A DNA stretch of 64,000 nucleotides from Iodobacter sp. BJB302 (GTDB lineage: Bacteria; Pseudomonadota; Gammaproteobacteria; Burkholderiales; Chitinibacteraceae), in assembly GCF_002735645.1 (NCBI RefSeq), contig NZ_PDZG01000007.1, positions 36,326-100,325 of the forward strand, in the 5' to 3' direction. Position numbers and translations under genes: made by a program. Below, one piece after another: positions 55,098-63,880 of the stretch; position 1 is the stretch's first letter, and each line of letters opens with the position of its first letter. The notes beneath the pieces are model-generated. The model was given only the letters and a program-made list of their open reading frames with translations. It was not told the origin of the DNA and searched no databases.

Positions 55098-55736
55098 ATG
55101 AGAGATGAAGAGTTATATTCCAGTCAGAATCACCTTCAGTCCTTTGTCTGGAGCCCCCTAGCCTGGCTGGCTAATTTACCAGTGATACCGCCGCGGCATA
55201 AGGCAAAAGTGAACGGTGCAGCCCTATTGCTGACAATTTGTCTGTTGATTTATTGGCTGGCTCCCAGGCTGGGTATTTCGCCGTTTCATGTCCGCCAGGA
55301 TGGCCTAGATTACGCGCCTTATTTTACGGATGTGCAGGTATCTGTAGACCATAAAGCACCGCAGGGTATGCTTATTGCCCAGGCGGAGCTGGGCTTGCCT
55401 GGGACTTGGCCGTTTTATACGCTGAGCCAGTATTCATCTGAAAATACCCAGCAATTAGTATTAAGGAATCACACAGGCACAATTGTCTGGCAGGTTAGTC
55501 TGGATGTGCCCGCAGAAGGGGACGTGACAGCGGCAACTCCTGGCCGCTGGATTGGGCGGTTTAAATTGATTCCTGCCAGTGCAGGCTGGGCATGGTCTGG
55601 TGGCTGGAGTATCGAAATAGAATCAGATCGTATTGCATGGGGGAAAATTTATCTGGCCCCTGATGGCAGCTTGCGCCTTATCCGTCATGAGCCCAATGCT
55701 GCAACTATGGCCTCGCTCAGAAAAATGGGCGCATAA
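55098..55736 (+). CDS. Single-span membrane protein of unknown function
   Basis: A 212-residue protein I cannot assign. It has one membrane helix (about 45-62, GAALLLTICLLIYWLAPRLG) and a C-terminal, probably periplasmic, beta-rich domain (VQVSVDHKAPQGMLIAQAEL, LVLRNHTGTIVWQVSL, RWIGRFKLIPASAGWAW). I chose ATG 55098 because GGAG lies 9 bases upstream; an in-frame ATG at 55086 is possible. It lies between rplY and pth, which are usually neighbours, so it may be lineage-specific. Confidence 0.75.
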   Translation: MRDEELYSSQNHLQSFVWSPLAWLANLPVIPPRHKAKVNGAALLLTICLLIYWLAPRLGISPFHVRQDGLDYAPYFTDVQVSVDHKAPQGMLIAQAELGLPGTWPFYTLSQYSSENTQQLVLRNHTGTIVWQVSLDVPAEGDVTAATPGRWIGRFKLIPASAGWAWSGGWSIEIESDRIAWGKIYLAPDGSLRLIRHEPNAATMASLRKMGA

Positions 55737-55868
55737 CAGCCCGGCTGGCTAAAGCATTACAGACAGCACTGTGGCTGATTGTTTTATTGTTCTGTGCAAA
55801 TTGTAAATCAAAGGTCGGCAGGCCCCAGGGTATCATATAGCCCTTTTCGCCCGTTTTTAAGAAAGACT

Positions 55869-56489
55869 ATGCCGCAAATTAAACTGATCGTAGGGCTGGG
55901 TAATCCCGGCAGCGACTACGCGCAAACCCGTCATAATGCGGGCTTTTGGTGGGTGGATGAATTAGCTAAAGATGCCAATGCCTCTTTACGCCACGATAAT
56001 AAATTCCACGGCCTGGCTGCCAAAGCCCGCCTGCATGGCAGTGATGTATGGCTGCTGGAGCCGCAAACTTTTATGAACCGCAGCGGCTTATCTGTGGTGG
56101 CCTTAGCACAGTTTTATAAAATTTTGCCCGCAGAAATCCTGGTGGTGCACGACGAGCTGGATATTCCCGCAGGGCAGATCAAGCTCAAACAGGGGGGCGG
56201 CAATGGCGGCCATAACGGCTTGAAAGATATTCAGGCCCATCTGGGCACGCCTGATTTCTGGCGCTTACGCGTAGGCATCGGCCATCCTGGCAATAAGGCC
56301 GAAGTGGCTAATTTTGTACTCAAGCCACCGCGCAAAGAAGAATTCGAAGGCATTATGGATGTGTTTATCAAAGCTCATCATGTACTGCCTAAAATGCTGG
56401 CGGGCGATATGGGCGGGGCGATGCAGCAATTGCATGCGGGTGTGCAAAGGCCAAATAAACCTAAGCCTGATACGGGCACAATAAGCTAG
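55869..56489 (+). CDS. pth: Peptidyl-tRNA hydrolase
   Basis: A 206-residue enzyme that rescues tRNA from dropped-off peptidyl-tRNA. The start ATG 55869 ([20 protein letters not shown]) is the family start; the longer frame adds 30 unrelated residues. Catalytic His is in [47 protein letters not shown] and [12 protein letters not shown] are all standard. It follows rplY across the unknown gene, a conserved neighbourhood. Confidence 0.97.
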   Translation: MPQIKLIVGLGNPGSDYAQTRHNAGFWWVDELAKDANASLRHDNKFHGLAAKARLHGSDVWLLEPQTFMNRSGLSVVALAQFYKILPAEILVVHDELDIPAGQIKLKQGGGNGGHNGLKDIQAHLGTPDFWRLRVGIGHPGNKAEVANFVLKPPRKEEFEGIMDVFIKAHHVLPKMLAGDMGGAMQQLHAGVQRPNKPKPDTGTIS

Positions 56490-56513
56490 AACACCGCAAT
56501 TCTTCTTGTACAT

Positions 56514-56638
56514 AAAACCCAATTCTTGAACCACGGAGAGCGCGGATGACACAGAGTTACACGGAGAAAACCTTGTAATGCTTTTCTCCGTGGCCCTCCG
56601 TGTTCTCCTTTTCCTCCATGGTTCAAGATTTGGGTTTT
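56514..56638 (+). repeat. Family-A palindromic repeat, copy 5
   Basis: A full copy, 25 bases after the pth stop, from AAAACCCAATTCTTGAACCACGG to CATGGTTCAAGATTTGGGTTTT. Arms have a few mismatches (GAGAGCGCGGATGACACAG on the left). Confidence 0.9.
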
Positions 56639-56686
56639 GTGTCTAAAGAACTTTGAGATTTTCTGTTTTAGGACTAATGACAATCT

Positions 56687-57712
56687 ATGAATCGCACTCC
56701 GGTCAATTTAATCAGTGGTTTTTTAGGGGTGGGCAAGACTACCGCCATGATGAAGCTGCTCGCCAGCAAGCCGCAGAATGAATACTGGGCAGTGGTGGTG
56801 AATGAGTTTGGCGAAGTGGGTATCGATGGCGCAAGCCTGTCGGTGGCGGCAGATGGTTTGCAGGTTGCTGAAGTACCTGGCGGCTGCATTTGCTGCACCA
56901 CCAGCCCCATGCTGCGCGTGACGCTGACAAAATTACTCAAAGGTAAGCGCCCGGATCGCCTGCTGATCGAGCCGTCCGGCTTGGGCCATCCGGCTGGGAT
57001 TATCGATTTGCTGCGGGATCCTTTTTTGGCCGCTGCGCTGGATGTGCGGGCGGTGCTCACCCTTTTGGATGCACGACATTTACAAGACAGCCGCTATACC
57101 AGCCATGAAACATGGCGCGATCAGCTGCAATTGGCCGATGTGATTGTGCTGAGCAAGGCTGATCTGGCCGATGTGGAGCAAATGGGTGCAGCGTGGAAAA
57201 TGGCGCAAGCCATGTTCCCGCCTAAGCTCGCCATTGTAGAGGCGGTGCAAGGCGTATTCGATCCTGCTTTGCTGGATTTAGATCTGCATCCGGAGCGCTG
57301 GCCAGCTGTCAGCACGCCTAACACTCATAGCCATAATCTGCGCAAGCGTGTGAAACCGGTGGCTGCGGTGGAAAAAGAGCTAGTCTGGCCGATTAAAAAA
57401 TCCCATTCTGCTTTAGGCTCGCACAGCTGCGGTTGGATTTTTTCCCCGGAAACTCTCTTTTTTAGCGGCAAGCTGGCCGATTTATTTGATGCGCTATCCA
57501 GCCCGCAAAGCTTAGGATTAGCAGGTTTATCCCGCGCGAAAGGCGTGTTTCATACCGAGCGGGACTGGTATCGATTCGATTGGGTAGATGGCATGCCCGG
57601 CGCCACCTCCACGGCTTATCGACGCGATTCTCGTTTTGAAGTGATTGTTAGCAGCGAAACAGCGCCTGATTGGTCGGCGATAGAGGCAGCCATCTTGGCT
57701 GCGATGATGTGA
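56687..57712 (+). CDS. COG0523 (CobW/YeiR-like) GTP-binding metallochaperone
   Basis: A 341-residue G3E GTPase. P-loop ISGFLGVGKTTAMM (9-22), the metal-binding GGCICC (CxCC, about 64-69), the EPSGLGHPAGI block and the guanine-base SKADL motif identify the family. The C-terminal CobW_C domain (about 215-341) includes CGWIFSPETLFFSGKL and ERDWYRFDWV. Members deliver zinc or other metals. YeiR of E. coli is the closest type by eye, but the metal is not assignable and no Zur box was seen upstream. Confidence 0.86.
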   Translation: MNRTPVNLISGFLGVGKTTAMMKLLASKPQNEYWAVVVNEFGEVGIDGASLSVAADGLQVAEVPGGCICCTTSPMLRVTLTKLLKGKRPDRLLIEPSGLGHPAGIIDLLRDPFLAAALDVRAVLTLLDARHLQDSRYTSHETWRDQLQLADVIVLSKADLADVEQMGAAWKMAQAMFPPKLAIVEAVQGVFDPALLDLDLHPERWPAVSTPNTHSHNLRKRVKPVAAVEKELVWPIKKSHSALGSHSCGWIFSPETLFFSGKLADLFDALSSPQSLGLAGLSRAKGVFHTERDWYRFDWVDGMPGATSTAYRRDSRFEVIVSSETAPDWSAIEAAILAAMM

Positions 57713-57729
57713 AGTCCAAACCCAAACTC

Positions 57730-57854
57730 AAACCCAAATCTTGAACCACAGAGGACACAGAGAGCACGGAGGGTCACGGAGAAATACCTTCTGTTTTTTT
57801 CTCCGTGATCCTCTGTGTCCTCCTAAACTCCGTGCTTCAAGATTTTGGTTTTTA
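57730..57854 (+). repeat. Family-A palindromic repeat, copy 6
   Basis: A full copy between two convergent genes, 18 bases after the COG0523 gene stop. Its right end (GATTTTGGTTTTTA) contains the stop codon of the minus-strand glycosyltransferase. Confidence 0.9.
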
Positions 57855-58604
57855 GTTTTTATTTCGGCGTAATTCAATTGCATGGGCGTATTTGATGTAG
57901 GAGGCGATGGCTTTGCCTAACGATATCGCTAATCCATCGTGCCCGGCCAGAAAGCCCAGCTTAATCACATAATGTTTTAAAAACGAAAACAGGCAATGAA
58001 AGCCTGGTGTGAATGGGCCAATTTTTTTATTGGTTTTTGCGATAGTTTGCGCCTGCCATGTGCCGTAGAGGCAGGCTCGCTTAAAGATATCAGGATAATC
58101 TTTATAAGAATAATGGGTAATATGCGCGGGTATTTGTTTTAAAGAATTGCTTTGAATTTTAGTGTGCGCAGCGACAGGCGAAAAATCCACCTGCGTTTTA
58201 TTAAAAATGCGCCGCACATAATCCGGGTATTGCCCGGCAAAGCGGGTGGTTTGATTGCCGATATAATTGCGGCGGCGCGTTTCAATGGCGCTGACATTTT
58301 GCTGGCTTAAATCAGTATTTTTTAAATAAGCCACCAAATCGTCTTCTAAACGCTCATCGGCGTCTAAATTCAGTACCCAATCGTGGCGGCAGTGCGGCAA
58401 ACCTGCGCTGCGCTGCGGGCCATCGCCCAGGAAGGGCTGCGAAATCACCGTTGCACCTTCTTGTCTCGCTAATTCCACGGTGTTATCACTACTGCAAGAA
58501 TCAACTACCACAATATCATCGCAAACCTGTTTCATGGAGCGCAGGCATTCAACGATATTGTGCGCTTCATTAAACGTAATAATCAGACCACTTATTTTTA
58601 ACAT
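57852..58604 (-). CDS. WaaE/KdtX-like family 2 glycosyltransferase
   Basis: A 250-residue GT-A enzyme: MLKISGLIITFNEAHNIVECLRSM, VVVDSCSSDNTVELARQEGA, the donor-site acid pair WVLNLDADERLEDDL and the RRIFNKTQVDF block. These are typical of the LPS-core glucosyltransferase WaaE (KdtX). It faces away from the three-gene set at 58822. Its stop codon lies inside a family-A repeat. Involvement in LPS core is inferred from family and neighbours. Confidence 0.82.
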   Translation of the reverse strand: MLKISGLIITFNEAHNIVECLRSMKQVCDDIVVVDSCSSDNTVELARQEGATVISQPFLGDGPQRSAGLPHCRHDWVLNLDADERLEDDLVAYLKNTDLSQQNVSAIETRRRNYIGNQTTRFAGQYPDYVRRIFNKTQVDFSPVAAHTKIQSNSLKQIPAHITHYSYKDYPDIFKRACLYGTWQAQTIAKTNKKIGPFTPGFHCLFSFLKHYVIKLGFLAGHDGLAISLGKAIASYIKYAHAIELRRNKN

Positions 58605-58821
58605 GATTTGCAGGCGTATAAGGCTGTATTGAGGCTGCTATAATCTCCCGATTGGCTTGTTGCCCGCAAGGCTCTATTAACAATTTAGTACTTAGGCAAA
58701 ACTTCCCCGCTGTGCTTGCCGTATTTCACATACAGGCGTCAAAGGTACTTCTGCTGGAAAACTTTTGCGTAATTACTTATCTCATTGTGTTTAATAGATC
58801 CTCACATTTTATGGATCCCCT

Positions 58822-59688
58822 ATGAAAGTTAGTGGCTTTACCTTCCTGCGCAATGGCACTCTGCTGGGCTATCCCTATATTGAAAGTTTAAAAAGCTTAC
58901 TTAGCGTTTGCGATGAAGTGGTCGTGGCGGTGGGTAAAAGCGATGACGATACTCTGGAGCGCGTGCGCGCCATTGGCGATGCGCGAATTCGGGTGATTGA
59001 AACCACCTGGAATGAAGATATGAAAGACCGTGGCTATGTCTATGCTCAGCAAAAAATGATTGCTCAGTTTAATTGCAGCGGTGATTGGGCATTTTATCTG
59101 GAAGGCGATGAAGTCATTCATGAAGAAGATGCGCCACTGATTCGTGCCGCAATGGAAAAGCATTTAGCCAATCCTGAAGTTGAAGCGCTGGTATTTGATT
59201 ATCACCATTTCTATGGTTGCCCGGATTTAGTAGCAAAAAGCCCCGCATGGTATCGCCGCGCACCAAGGATTATTCGTAATACGATTCGCAGCTGGGCACC
59301 GGATGGCTTGTTTTGGGTAGTGATGCATCAGAATAAGCGGGGCCGCTATCCGAATGCTGCTTTGGTGGGCTGCCCGATTTATCATTACGGCCATGTGCGG
59401 TCCAGCGAAAAAATGAATGAAAAAATTCGCCAGGTATCCCGCTATTGGAATCACACCCCAAAGGCGCATGATTACAGCCAGATTGATGCCAGCATTTTGC
59501 AGCCCTTTAAAGGCAAGCACCCGGCGATTGTTCAGCCATGGTTTCAAGATTATGCCGAATTAGTATTCACGGCCGATCCACAATATCGTTTATCTAAGCG
59601 CGAAAAACGTCATCGCTGGCAAATGAAAGTAGAAAAACTACTGGGCCGCGATTTAACTAAAAAACATTATAGACTGGTGGTGGCATGA
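58822..59688 (+). CDS. Glycosyltransferase (GT2-like)
   Basis: A 288-residue GT-A-type glycosyltransferase: MKVSGFTFLRNGTLLGYPYI, CDEVVVAVGKSDDDTLERVRAIGD and the acidic site WAFYLEGDEVIHEED. FDYHHFYGCPDL and the basic C-terminus RLSKREKRHRWQMKVEKLL follow. No signal peptide or helix is evident. It is the first gene of an overlapping trio (4-base overlaps) with the ligase and another glycosyltransferase. The sugar and acceptor are unknown. Confidence 0.8.
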   Translation: MKVSGFTFLRNGTLLGYPYIESLKSLLSVCDEVVVAVGKSDDDTLERVRAIGDARIRVIETTWNEDMKDRGYVYAQQKMIAQFNCSGDWAFYLEGDEVIHEEDAPLIRAAMEKHLANPEVEALVFDYHHFYGCPDLVAKSPAWYRRAPRIIRNTIRSWAPDGLFWVVMHQNKRGRYPNAALVGCPIYHYGHVRSSEKMNEKIRQVSRYWNHTPKAHDYSQIDASILQPFKGKHPAIVQPWFQDYAELVFTADPQYRLSKREKRHRWQMKVEKLLGRDLTKKHYRLVVA

Positions 59689-60884
59689 ATTTAAATATCG
59701 CCCGGCAGCCTCTGCTTTGGTTTGCCTTCCTTGCAGGGTTTGCTATTCCCGTTTCCACCGCCATGCAAAATATCAGCGCGGGGGTATTGGTTTTATTCGC
59801 GATTTTTACGCCCGAAATCCGCCAGAATATTGGCAATGCATTACGCCAGCCTTTAATTCAGGCTTGTCTTTTGATGTATTCGCTGTTTGTCTTGGGCGTA
59901 TTCTGGACCGATGCATCAATCAATGATGCACTCGGCATGCTGCTTAAAATGCGGGCTTATTTATTAGCGCCTTTATTTTTTGCTGTATGTACTTTAGCGC
60001 CTGTCCGCCAGTACTTATTAGCCGGATTTGGCTTAGGGGCTGCGATTACCCTTGTGCTTTCAATTGGCAGTGGCCTCAGTGGCACGCCCATTATTCAGGG
60101 CGCAATCGGCGATTATTCTGTGTTTAGAACCCATACCTATCACAGTACCTTTGTGAGTTTTCTTGCCTGCGGTATTGCCGCTTATTGGATGGCGGGGCGT
60201 TTGCCTTCAGCATGGCGCTGGCCAGCAGCAATCACGATTGCCCTGTGTATTTTTGATGTATTTTTTATGGTGAAAGGGCGCACGGCGCAAGTATTGCTGC
60301 TTTTACTTTTAGGTTTATTAGTAGTGCTATGGCAGGGCAGGCGTGGTTTTTTTATTGCGCTGATTGCTGCTGCGGTAATGGGCCCTTTGCTTTATTTAGG
60401 CTCCAGCTCATTGCGCACAGGAATGAGCACGGTGCAAAGTGATGTACAAAGCTACGATAAAGGCGATATTGATACCTCGGTTGGTTTACGATTATTTTTT
60501 CATAAAGTGGCTAAAGACTTAATTAAAGAAGCACCGGTTTTAGGGCACGGTACCGGCAGCTATAAGCAGAATTATTTAAAAAATGCCGGCGATTCAGAAG
60601 TGCGCCGCTCATTTGCTAATCCGCATAATGATTATTTATGGCTGGGTGTAGAGCTGGGTGTGGTGGGGATGTTGTCTTTGGTTTTAGTTTTACTCGCTAC
60701 AGCAAAACAGGCCTGGAGTAGCATTTCGGCTGAACGCTGGCTGGGCTTGGTTTTAGTTTGCTCTTATGGCGTATCAACCTTAGCCAATTCCTTTTTCACC
60801 GATAATATTACGGGCCTGGCCTATGTTTTATTGGCTTGTGCCTTGTTGGCGGGTTCCAGTTTTCAGCGTAAGGTTTCTTTATGA
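59685..60884 (+). CDS. O-antigen ligase family protein (WaaL-like)
   Basis: A 399-residue polytopic membrane protein of about 11 helices with the Wzy_C loop region. Key segments are MVKGRTAQVLLLLLLGLLVVL, VGLRLFFHKVAKDLIKEAPVLGHGTGSYK and NPHNDYLWLGVELGVVGML, the H-containing WaaL/Wzy motif. It sits between two glycosyltransferases with 4-base overlaps, favouring transfer of O-antigen or a capping glycan to lipid A-core. The alternative is a polymerase (Wzy), which sequence alone cannot exclude. Confidence 0.82.
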   Translation: MNLNIARQPLLWFAFLAGFAIPVSTAMQNISAGVLVLFAIFTPEIRQNIGNALRQPLIQACLLMYSLFVLGVFWTDASINDALGMLLKMRAYLLAPLFFAVCTLAPVRQYLLAGFGLGAAITLVLSIGSGLSGTPIIQGAIGDYSVFRTHTYHSTFVSFLACGIAAYWMAGRLPSAWRWPAAITIALCIFDVFFMVKGRTAQVLLLLLLGLLVVLWQGRRGFFIALIAAAVMGPLLYLGSSSLRTGMSTVQSDVQSYDKGDIDTSVGLRLFFHKVAKDLIKEAPVLGHGTGSYKQNYLKNAGDSEVRRSFANPHNDYLWLGVELGVVGMLSLVLVLLATAKQAWSSISAERWLGLVLVCSYGVSTLANSFFTDNITGLAYVLLACALLAGSSFQRKVSL

Positions 60885-61696
60885 TCAGCATTATTACGGC
60901 CATTCATAATCAATTAGCGGTGAATCAACTATTTTGGGAAAACCTGCAGCGTTATACCCATCACCCTTTCGAGCTGATTATTATTGATAATGGCTCATCT
61001 GATGGCAGTGCGGAGTTTTTTGATTCGGTGGGCGTAACGGTGATTCGCAATCACGCGAATTATGCTTATCCACACAGCCAGAATCAGGGTATTGCCATTG
61101 CAAAATATGACTGGCTTGCGTTTCTAAATAATGACATTATCGTATCCCCCCAATGGGACCTGAAGCTGATTGAATCGATGACAGCGAATGGCTTAGAGGT
61201 GGCGACGGTTTGCGGAATTGAGCAAATTGAAAATGCCCAAGCGACTAAAAAGCTAAAGCACCGCTGGCAAAAAATTAAAAACATCCTCGGTTTATTTGGT
61301 TTTAATCGCAGCACGCTCAGCTGGATGCATAAGCTGATGTATCGTAATTGGGAAGGTTTTTGCCTGGATCGGCAAACACGGTTTAAGCATCAGATTAAAG
61401 AAGGCTTTGTGGGTAATACGGTAATGATTGCCCGCAGTGCTTTGGCTAAAATTGGCGAGTGGGATGAGCGCATTCAGGCCGCCGATTTCGATTTATATTT
61501 ACGCACTAAAAAGCGTGAACAGGAAGTGGGCGATATGCGCGCGATGCATGTTTGCCTGGATGTATTTATCCACCACTATATCCGCCTGACAATGAAGGCA
61601 GGCTATCCGCCTTTTGCGGATAGAGATCAGCTGATTGGTCTGGAAGATAAATGGTCGGAAGCAGAGCGGGCGCAATTAGCACAATTGAATAAATAG
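60881..61696 (+). CDS. Family 2 glycosyltransferase
   Basis: A 271-residue GT2 enzyme: MISIITAIHNQLAVNQLFW, LIIIDNGSSDGSAEFFDSVGV and the donor-site YDWLAFLNNDIIVSPQWDLKL. GFVGNTVMIARSAL and IQAADFDLYLRTKKRE (the ED-like acceptor motif) follow. The last gene of the trio; a family-A repeat starts 6 bases after its stop. Its substrate is unknown. Confidence 0.87.
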   Translation: MISIITAIHNQLAVNQLFWENLQRYTHHPFELIIIDNGSSDGSAEFFDSVGVTVIRNHANYAYPHSQNQGIAIAKYDWLAFLNNDIIVSPQWDLKLIESMTANGLEVATVCGIEQIENAQATKKLKHRWQKIKNILGLFGFNRSTLSWMHKLMYRNWEGFCLDRQTRFKHQIKEGFVGNTVMIARSALAKIGEWDERIQAADFDLYLRTKKREQEVGDMRAMHVCLDVFIHHYIRLTMKAGYPPFADRDQLIGLEDKWSEAERAQLAQLNK

Positions 61697-61701
61697 GGCT
61701 T

Positions 61702-61839
61702 AAAACCCAAATCTTAAACCACGGAGAACACAGAGAACACGGAGTTTCACAGAGAAAACCTTTAGTTAGATTTATATTTTCTTACTCTCGTTTTTGTTTT
61801 TCTCCGTGTACTCCGTGTCGAAGGTTTATGGTTTGGGTT
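61702..61839 (+). repeat. Family-A palindromic repeat, copy 7
   Basis: A full but diverged copy with an enlarged AT-rich loop (about 61783-61798). It runs from AAAACCCAAATCTTAAACCACGG to a right arm ending GGTTTGGGTT, between the glycosyltransferase stop and metX. Confidence 0.85.
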
Positions 61840-61872
61840 GTAGTTTGAGCTTTTTAAGACTTGGGAAAAACA

Positions 61873-63012
61873 ATGCAGCTACCTCGCAGCGTTGGTTTAG
61901 TCACCGCTCAAAAAGCGGTTTTTGACGAGCCAATTACTTTATCTTCCGGCACTATCCTGCCGTATTACGAGTTGGTTTATGAAACCTATGGCAAGTTAAA
62001 TGCCGATGCTTCTAATGCTATTTTGGTTTGCCATGCCCTTTCTGGTAATCACCATGTAGCGGGCCGCTATACCGTTGATGATAAAAATCCGGGCTGGTGG
62101 GATAGCATGATCGGGCCGGGCAAGCCAATTGATACAGATAAATTCTTTGTAATTGGTTTAAATAATCTGGGTGGCTGCCATGGCTCAACCGGCCCTTCTT
62201 CAATTAATCCTGCTACGGGCCAGCCCTATGGTTCGACTTTCCCGCTGGTATTAGTGAGGGATTGGGTAGAAACGCAAAAACGATTAGCCGATCGATTAGG
62301 CATTGCCCAATTTGCGGCGGTTATTGGCGGCAGCTTAGGCGGGATGCAGGCGCTGCGTTGGTCGATTACTCATCCAGAGCGAATTCGCCATTGCCTCGTT
62401 ATTGCCTCTGCACCTAAATTAACTGCACAAAATATTGCCTTTAATGATGTGGCCCGCCAGGCGATTCTGACCGATCCGGATTTCCATGGCGGCGATTATT
62501 ATCAGCACAATACCCTGCCACGCCGTGGCCTGCGCTTGGCGCGTATGCTGGGGCATATCACCTATTTAAGCGACGATGGTATGGGCGAGAAATTTGGCCG
62601 CCTGTTGCGTTCGGGCGAATATAAATACGGCTTTGAAGTGGAATTCGAAATCGAATCCTATCTGCGCTATCAGGGTGATAAATTTGCCGAAGTCTTCGAT
62701 GCCAATACTTATTTACTAATGACCAAGGCGCTGGATTATTTTGATCCGGCCCGTCATTACAATAATGATTTAGTGGCGGCTTTAAGTGAGGCCCAAGCGA
62801 AATTCCTGGTGGTTTCATTTACTACTGACTGGCGCTTTTCTTCTGCCCGTTCTAAAGAAATTGTAAAAGCATTACTCGCAGCTAAGCGCCAGGTTTCTTA
62901 TGCAGAAATTGAATCAGAACACGGCCATGATGCATTCTTAATGGAAGACGCTCCTTATCACGCCATTATGCGCAACTATATGCAGCGGATTGCGAAGGAG
63001 ATTGCCCAATGA
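61873..63012 (+). CDS. metX: Homoserine O-acyltransferase
   Basis: A 379-residue alpha/beta-hydrolase acyltransferase that activates homoserine for methionine synthesis. The ATG at 61873 follows GGGAA; an in-frame TTG adds four residues. The catalytic triad is visible: Ser in [11 protein letters not shown], Asp in [17 protein letters not shown] and His in [22 protein letters not shown] is also typical. MetX proteins next to MetW are, from the literature I recall, often succinyltransferases rather than acetyltransferases, so I leave the acyl group open. It overlaps metW by 4 bases. Confidence 0.94.
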   Translation: MQLPRSVGLVTAQKAVFDEPITLSSGTILPYYELVYETYGKLNADASNAILVCHALSGNHHVAGRYTVDDKNPGWWDSMIGPGKPIDTDKFFVIGLNNLGGCHGSTGPSSINPATGQPYGSTFPLVLVRDWVETQKRLADRLGIAQFAAVIGGSLGGMQALRWSITHPERIRHCLVIASAPKLTAQNIAFNDVARQAILTDPDFHGGDYYQHNTLPRRGLRLARMLGHITYLSDDGMGEKFGRLLRSGEYKYGFEVEFEIESYLRYQGDKFAEVFDANTYLLMTKALDYFDPARHYNNDLVAALSEAQAKFLVVSFTTDWRFSSARSKEIVKALLAAKRQVSYAEIESEHGHDAFLMEDAPYHAIMRNYMQRIAKEIAQ

Positions 63013-63605
63013 GCCAACTAAGTTCTTTACGTCCTGATTTGCAATATATTGCCGACTGGATTCCCCCTCAATCCAGAGTATTGGATTTAGGTTGTGGTGA
63101 CGGTGAATTGCTGGCCTGGCTGGCGGCCAAAAAAGAAGTCAGTGGCTATGGCGTGGAAATTGATGTTAATGGCGTAGTGGCTTGCGTGGCCAATGGCGTA
63201 AATGTGATTCAAAGCGATATGGAAAGTGGTTTATCCACTTTTGAAGACCATTCCTTTGATTATGTGGTGCTTTCCCTCACGATTCAGGCTATGCACAATA
63301 TTGAAGGTATTTTGCAGGAAATGGTCAGAGTGGGTAAAACCGGTATCGTCACCTTTCCTAACTTTGGCTTCTGGGAAAACCGCTGGCAAATCCTTATGGG
63401 CAGAATGCCGGTGTCGGAAACGATTCCATTTGAATGGTATAACACCCCCAATATTCATTTTTGTACCGTGAATGATTTTGCTAAGTTATTGAATAAATTA
63501 GGTTTAAAAATCGATCATCAATTGGTATTAAATCAGGGTGAAAAAGTAGAGTTCCTGCCTAATCTGTTAGGTAGCCTGGCTTTGGTGCGGTTTAATAAAG
63601 TTTAA
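63009..63605 (+). CDS. metW: Methionine biosynthesis protein MetW
   Basis: A 198-residue SAM-dependent methyltransferase-fold protein required with MetX for methionine synthesis in many proteobacteria. [17 protein letters not shown] is the SAM motif, followed by [40 protein letters not shown] and [19 protein letters not shown], all MetW hallmarks. It overlaps the metX stop (ATGA), so it is translated with it. A half copy of the family-A repeat begins 12 bases after its stop. Confidence 0.94.
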   Translation: MSQLSSLRPDLQYIADWIPPQSRVLDLGCGDGELLAWLAAKKEVSGYGVEIDVNGVVACVANGVNVIQSDMESGLSTFEDHSFDYVVLSLTIQAMHNIEGILQEMVRVGKTGIVTFPNFGFWENRWQILMGRMPVSETIPFEWYNTPNIHFCTVNDFAKLLNKLGLKIDHQLVLNQGEKVEFLPNLLGSLALVRFNKV

Positions 63606-63616
63606 TAGTAATTTAA

Positions 63617-63676
63617 AAAAACCTAAATCTTGAAACACGGAGGACACAGAGAGCACGGAGTTTCACGGAGAAAAAC
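63617..63676 (+). repeat. Family-A palindromic repeat, copy 8 (left arm only)
   Basis: Only the left arm is present, from AAAAACCTAAATCTTGAAACACGG to TTTCACGGAGAAAAAC. The right arm is missing. Confidence 0.82.
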
Positions 63677-63770
63677 ATGACTCTAATTAAGTTGTTTCGT
63701 AGGTTTTAAGTATTTCAAAACTTGTCTAATTAGAATTTGTATCGCAGTTAGTGGCACGGGGCTTAAATCT

Positions 63771-63876
63771 CCCCTTGAAACACGCCGGAGTGAGGAACAA
63801 GCGGGGCGGGGGATCGCTTGGGAGCGAGGCAGCGAGCCAATCCCGCCCGCCGCCGACTCGATTGTCCGCAGCGCCC
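63771..63876 (-). repeat. Dispersed GC-rich repeat, family B, copy 2 (inverted)
   Basis: The reverse complement resembles 4627-4714: GCGCTGCGGACAATCGA, a GGCGGGCG stretch, CCCGCCCCGCTTG and a TTTCAAGGG end. It is interrupted on the right by the start of a probable insertion sequence near 63881. Confidence 0.6.
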
Positions 63877-63880
63877 CCTG

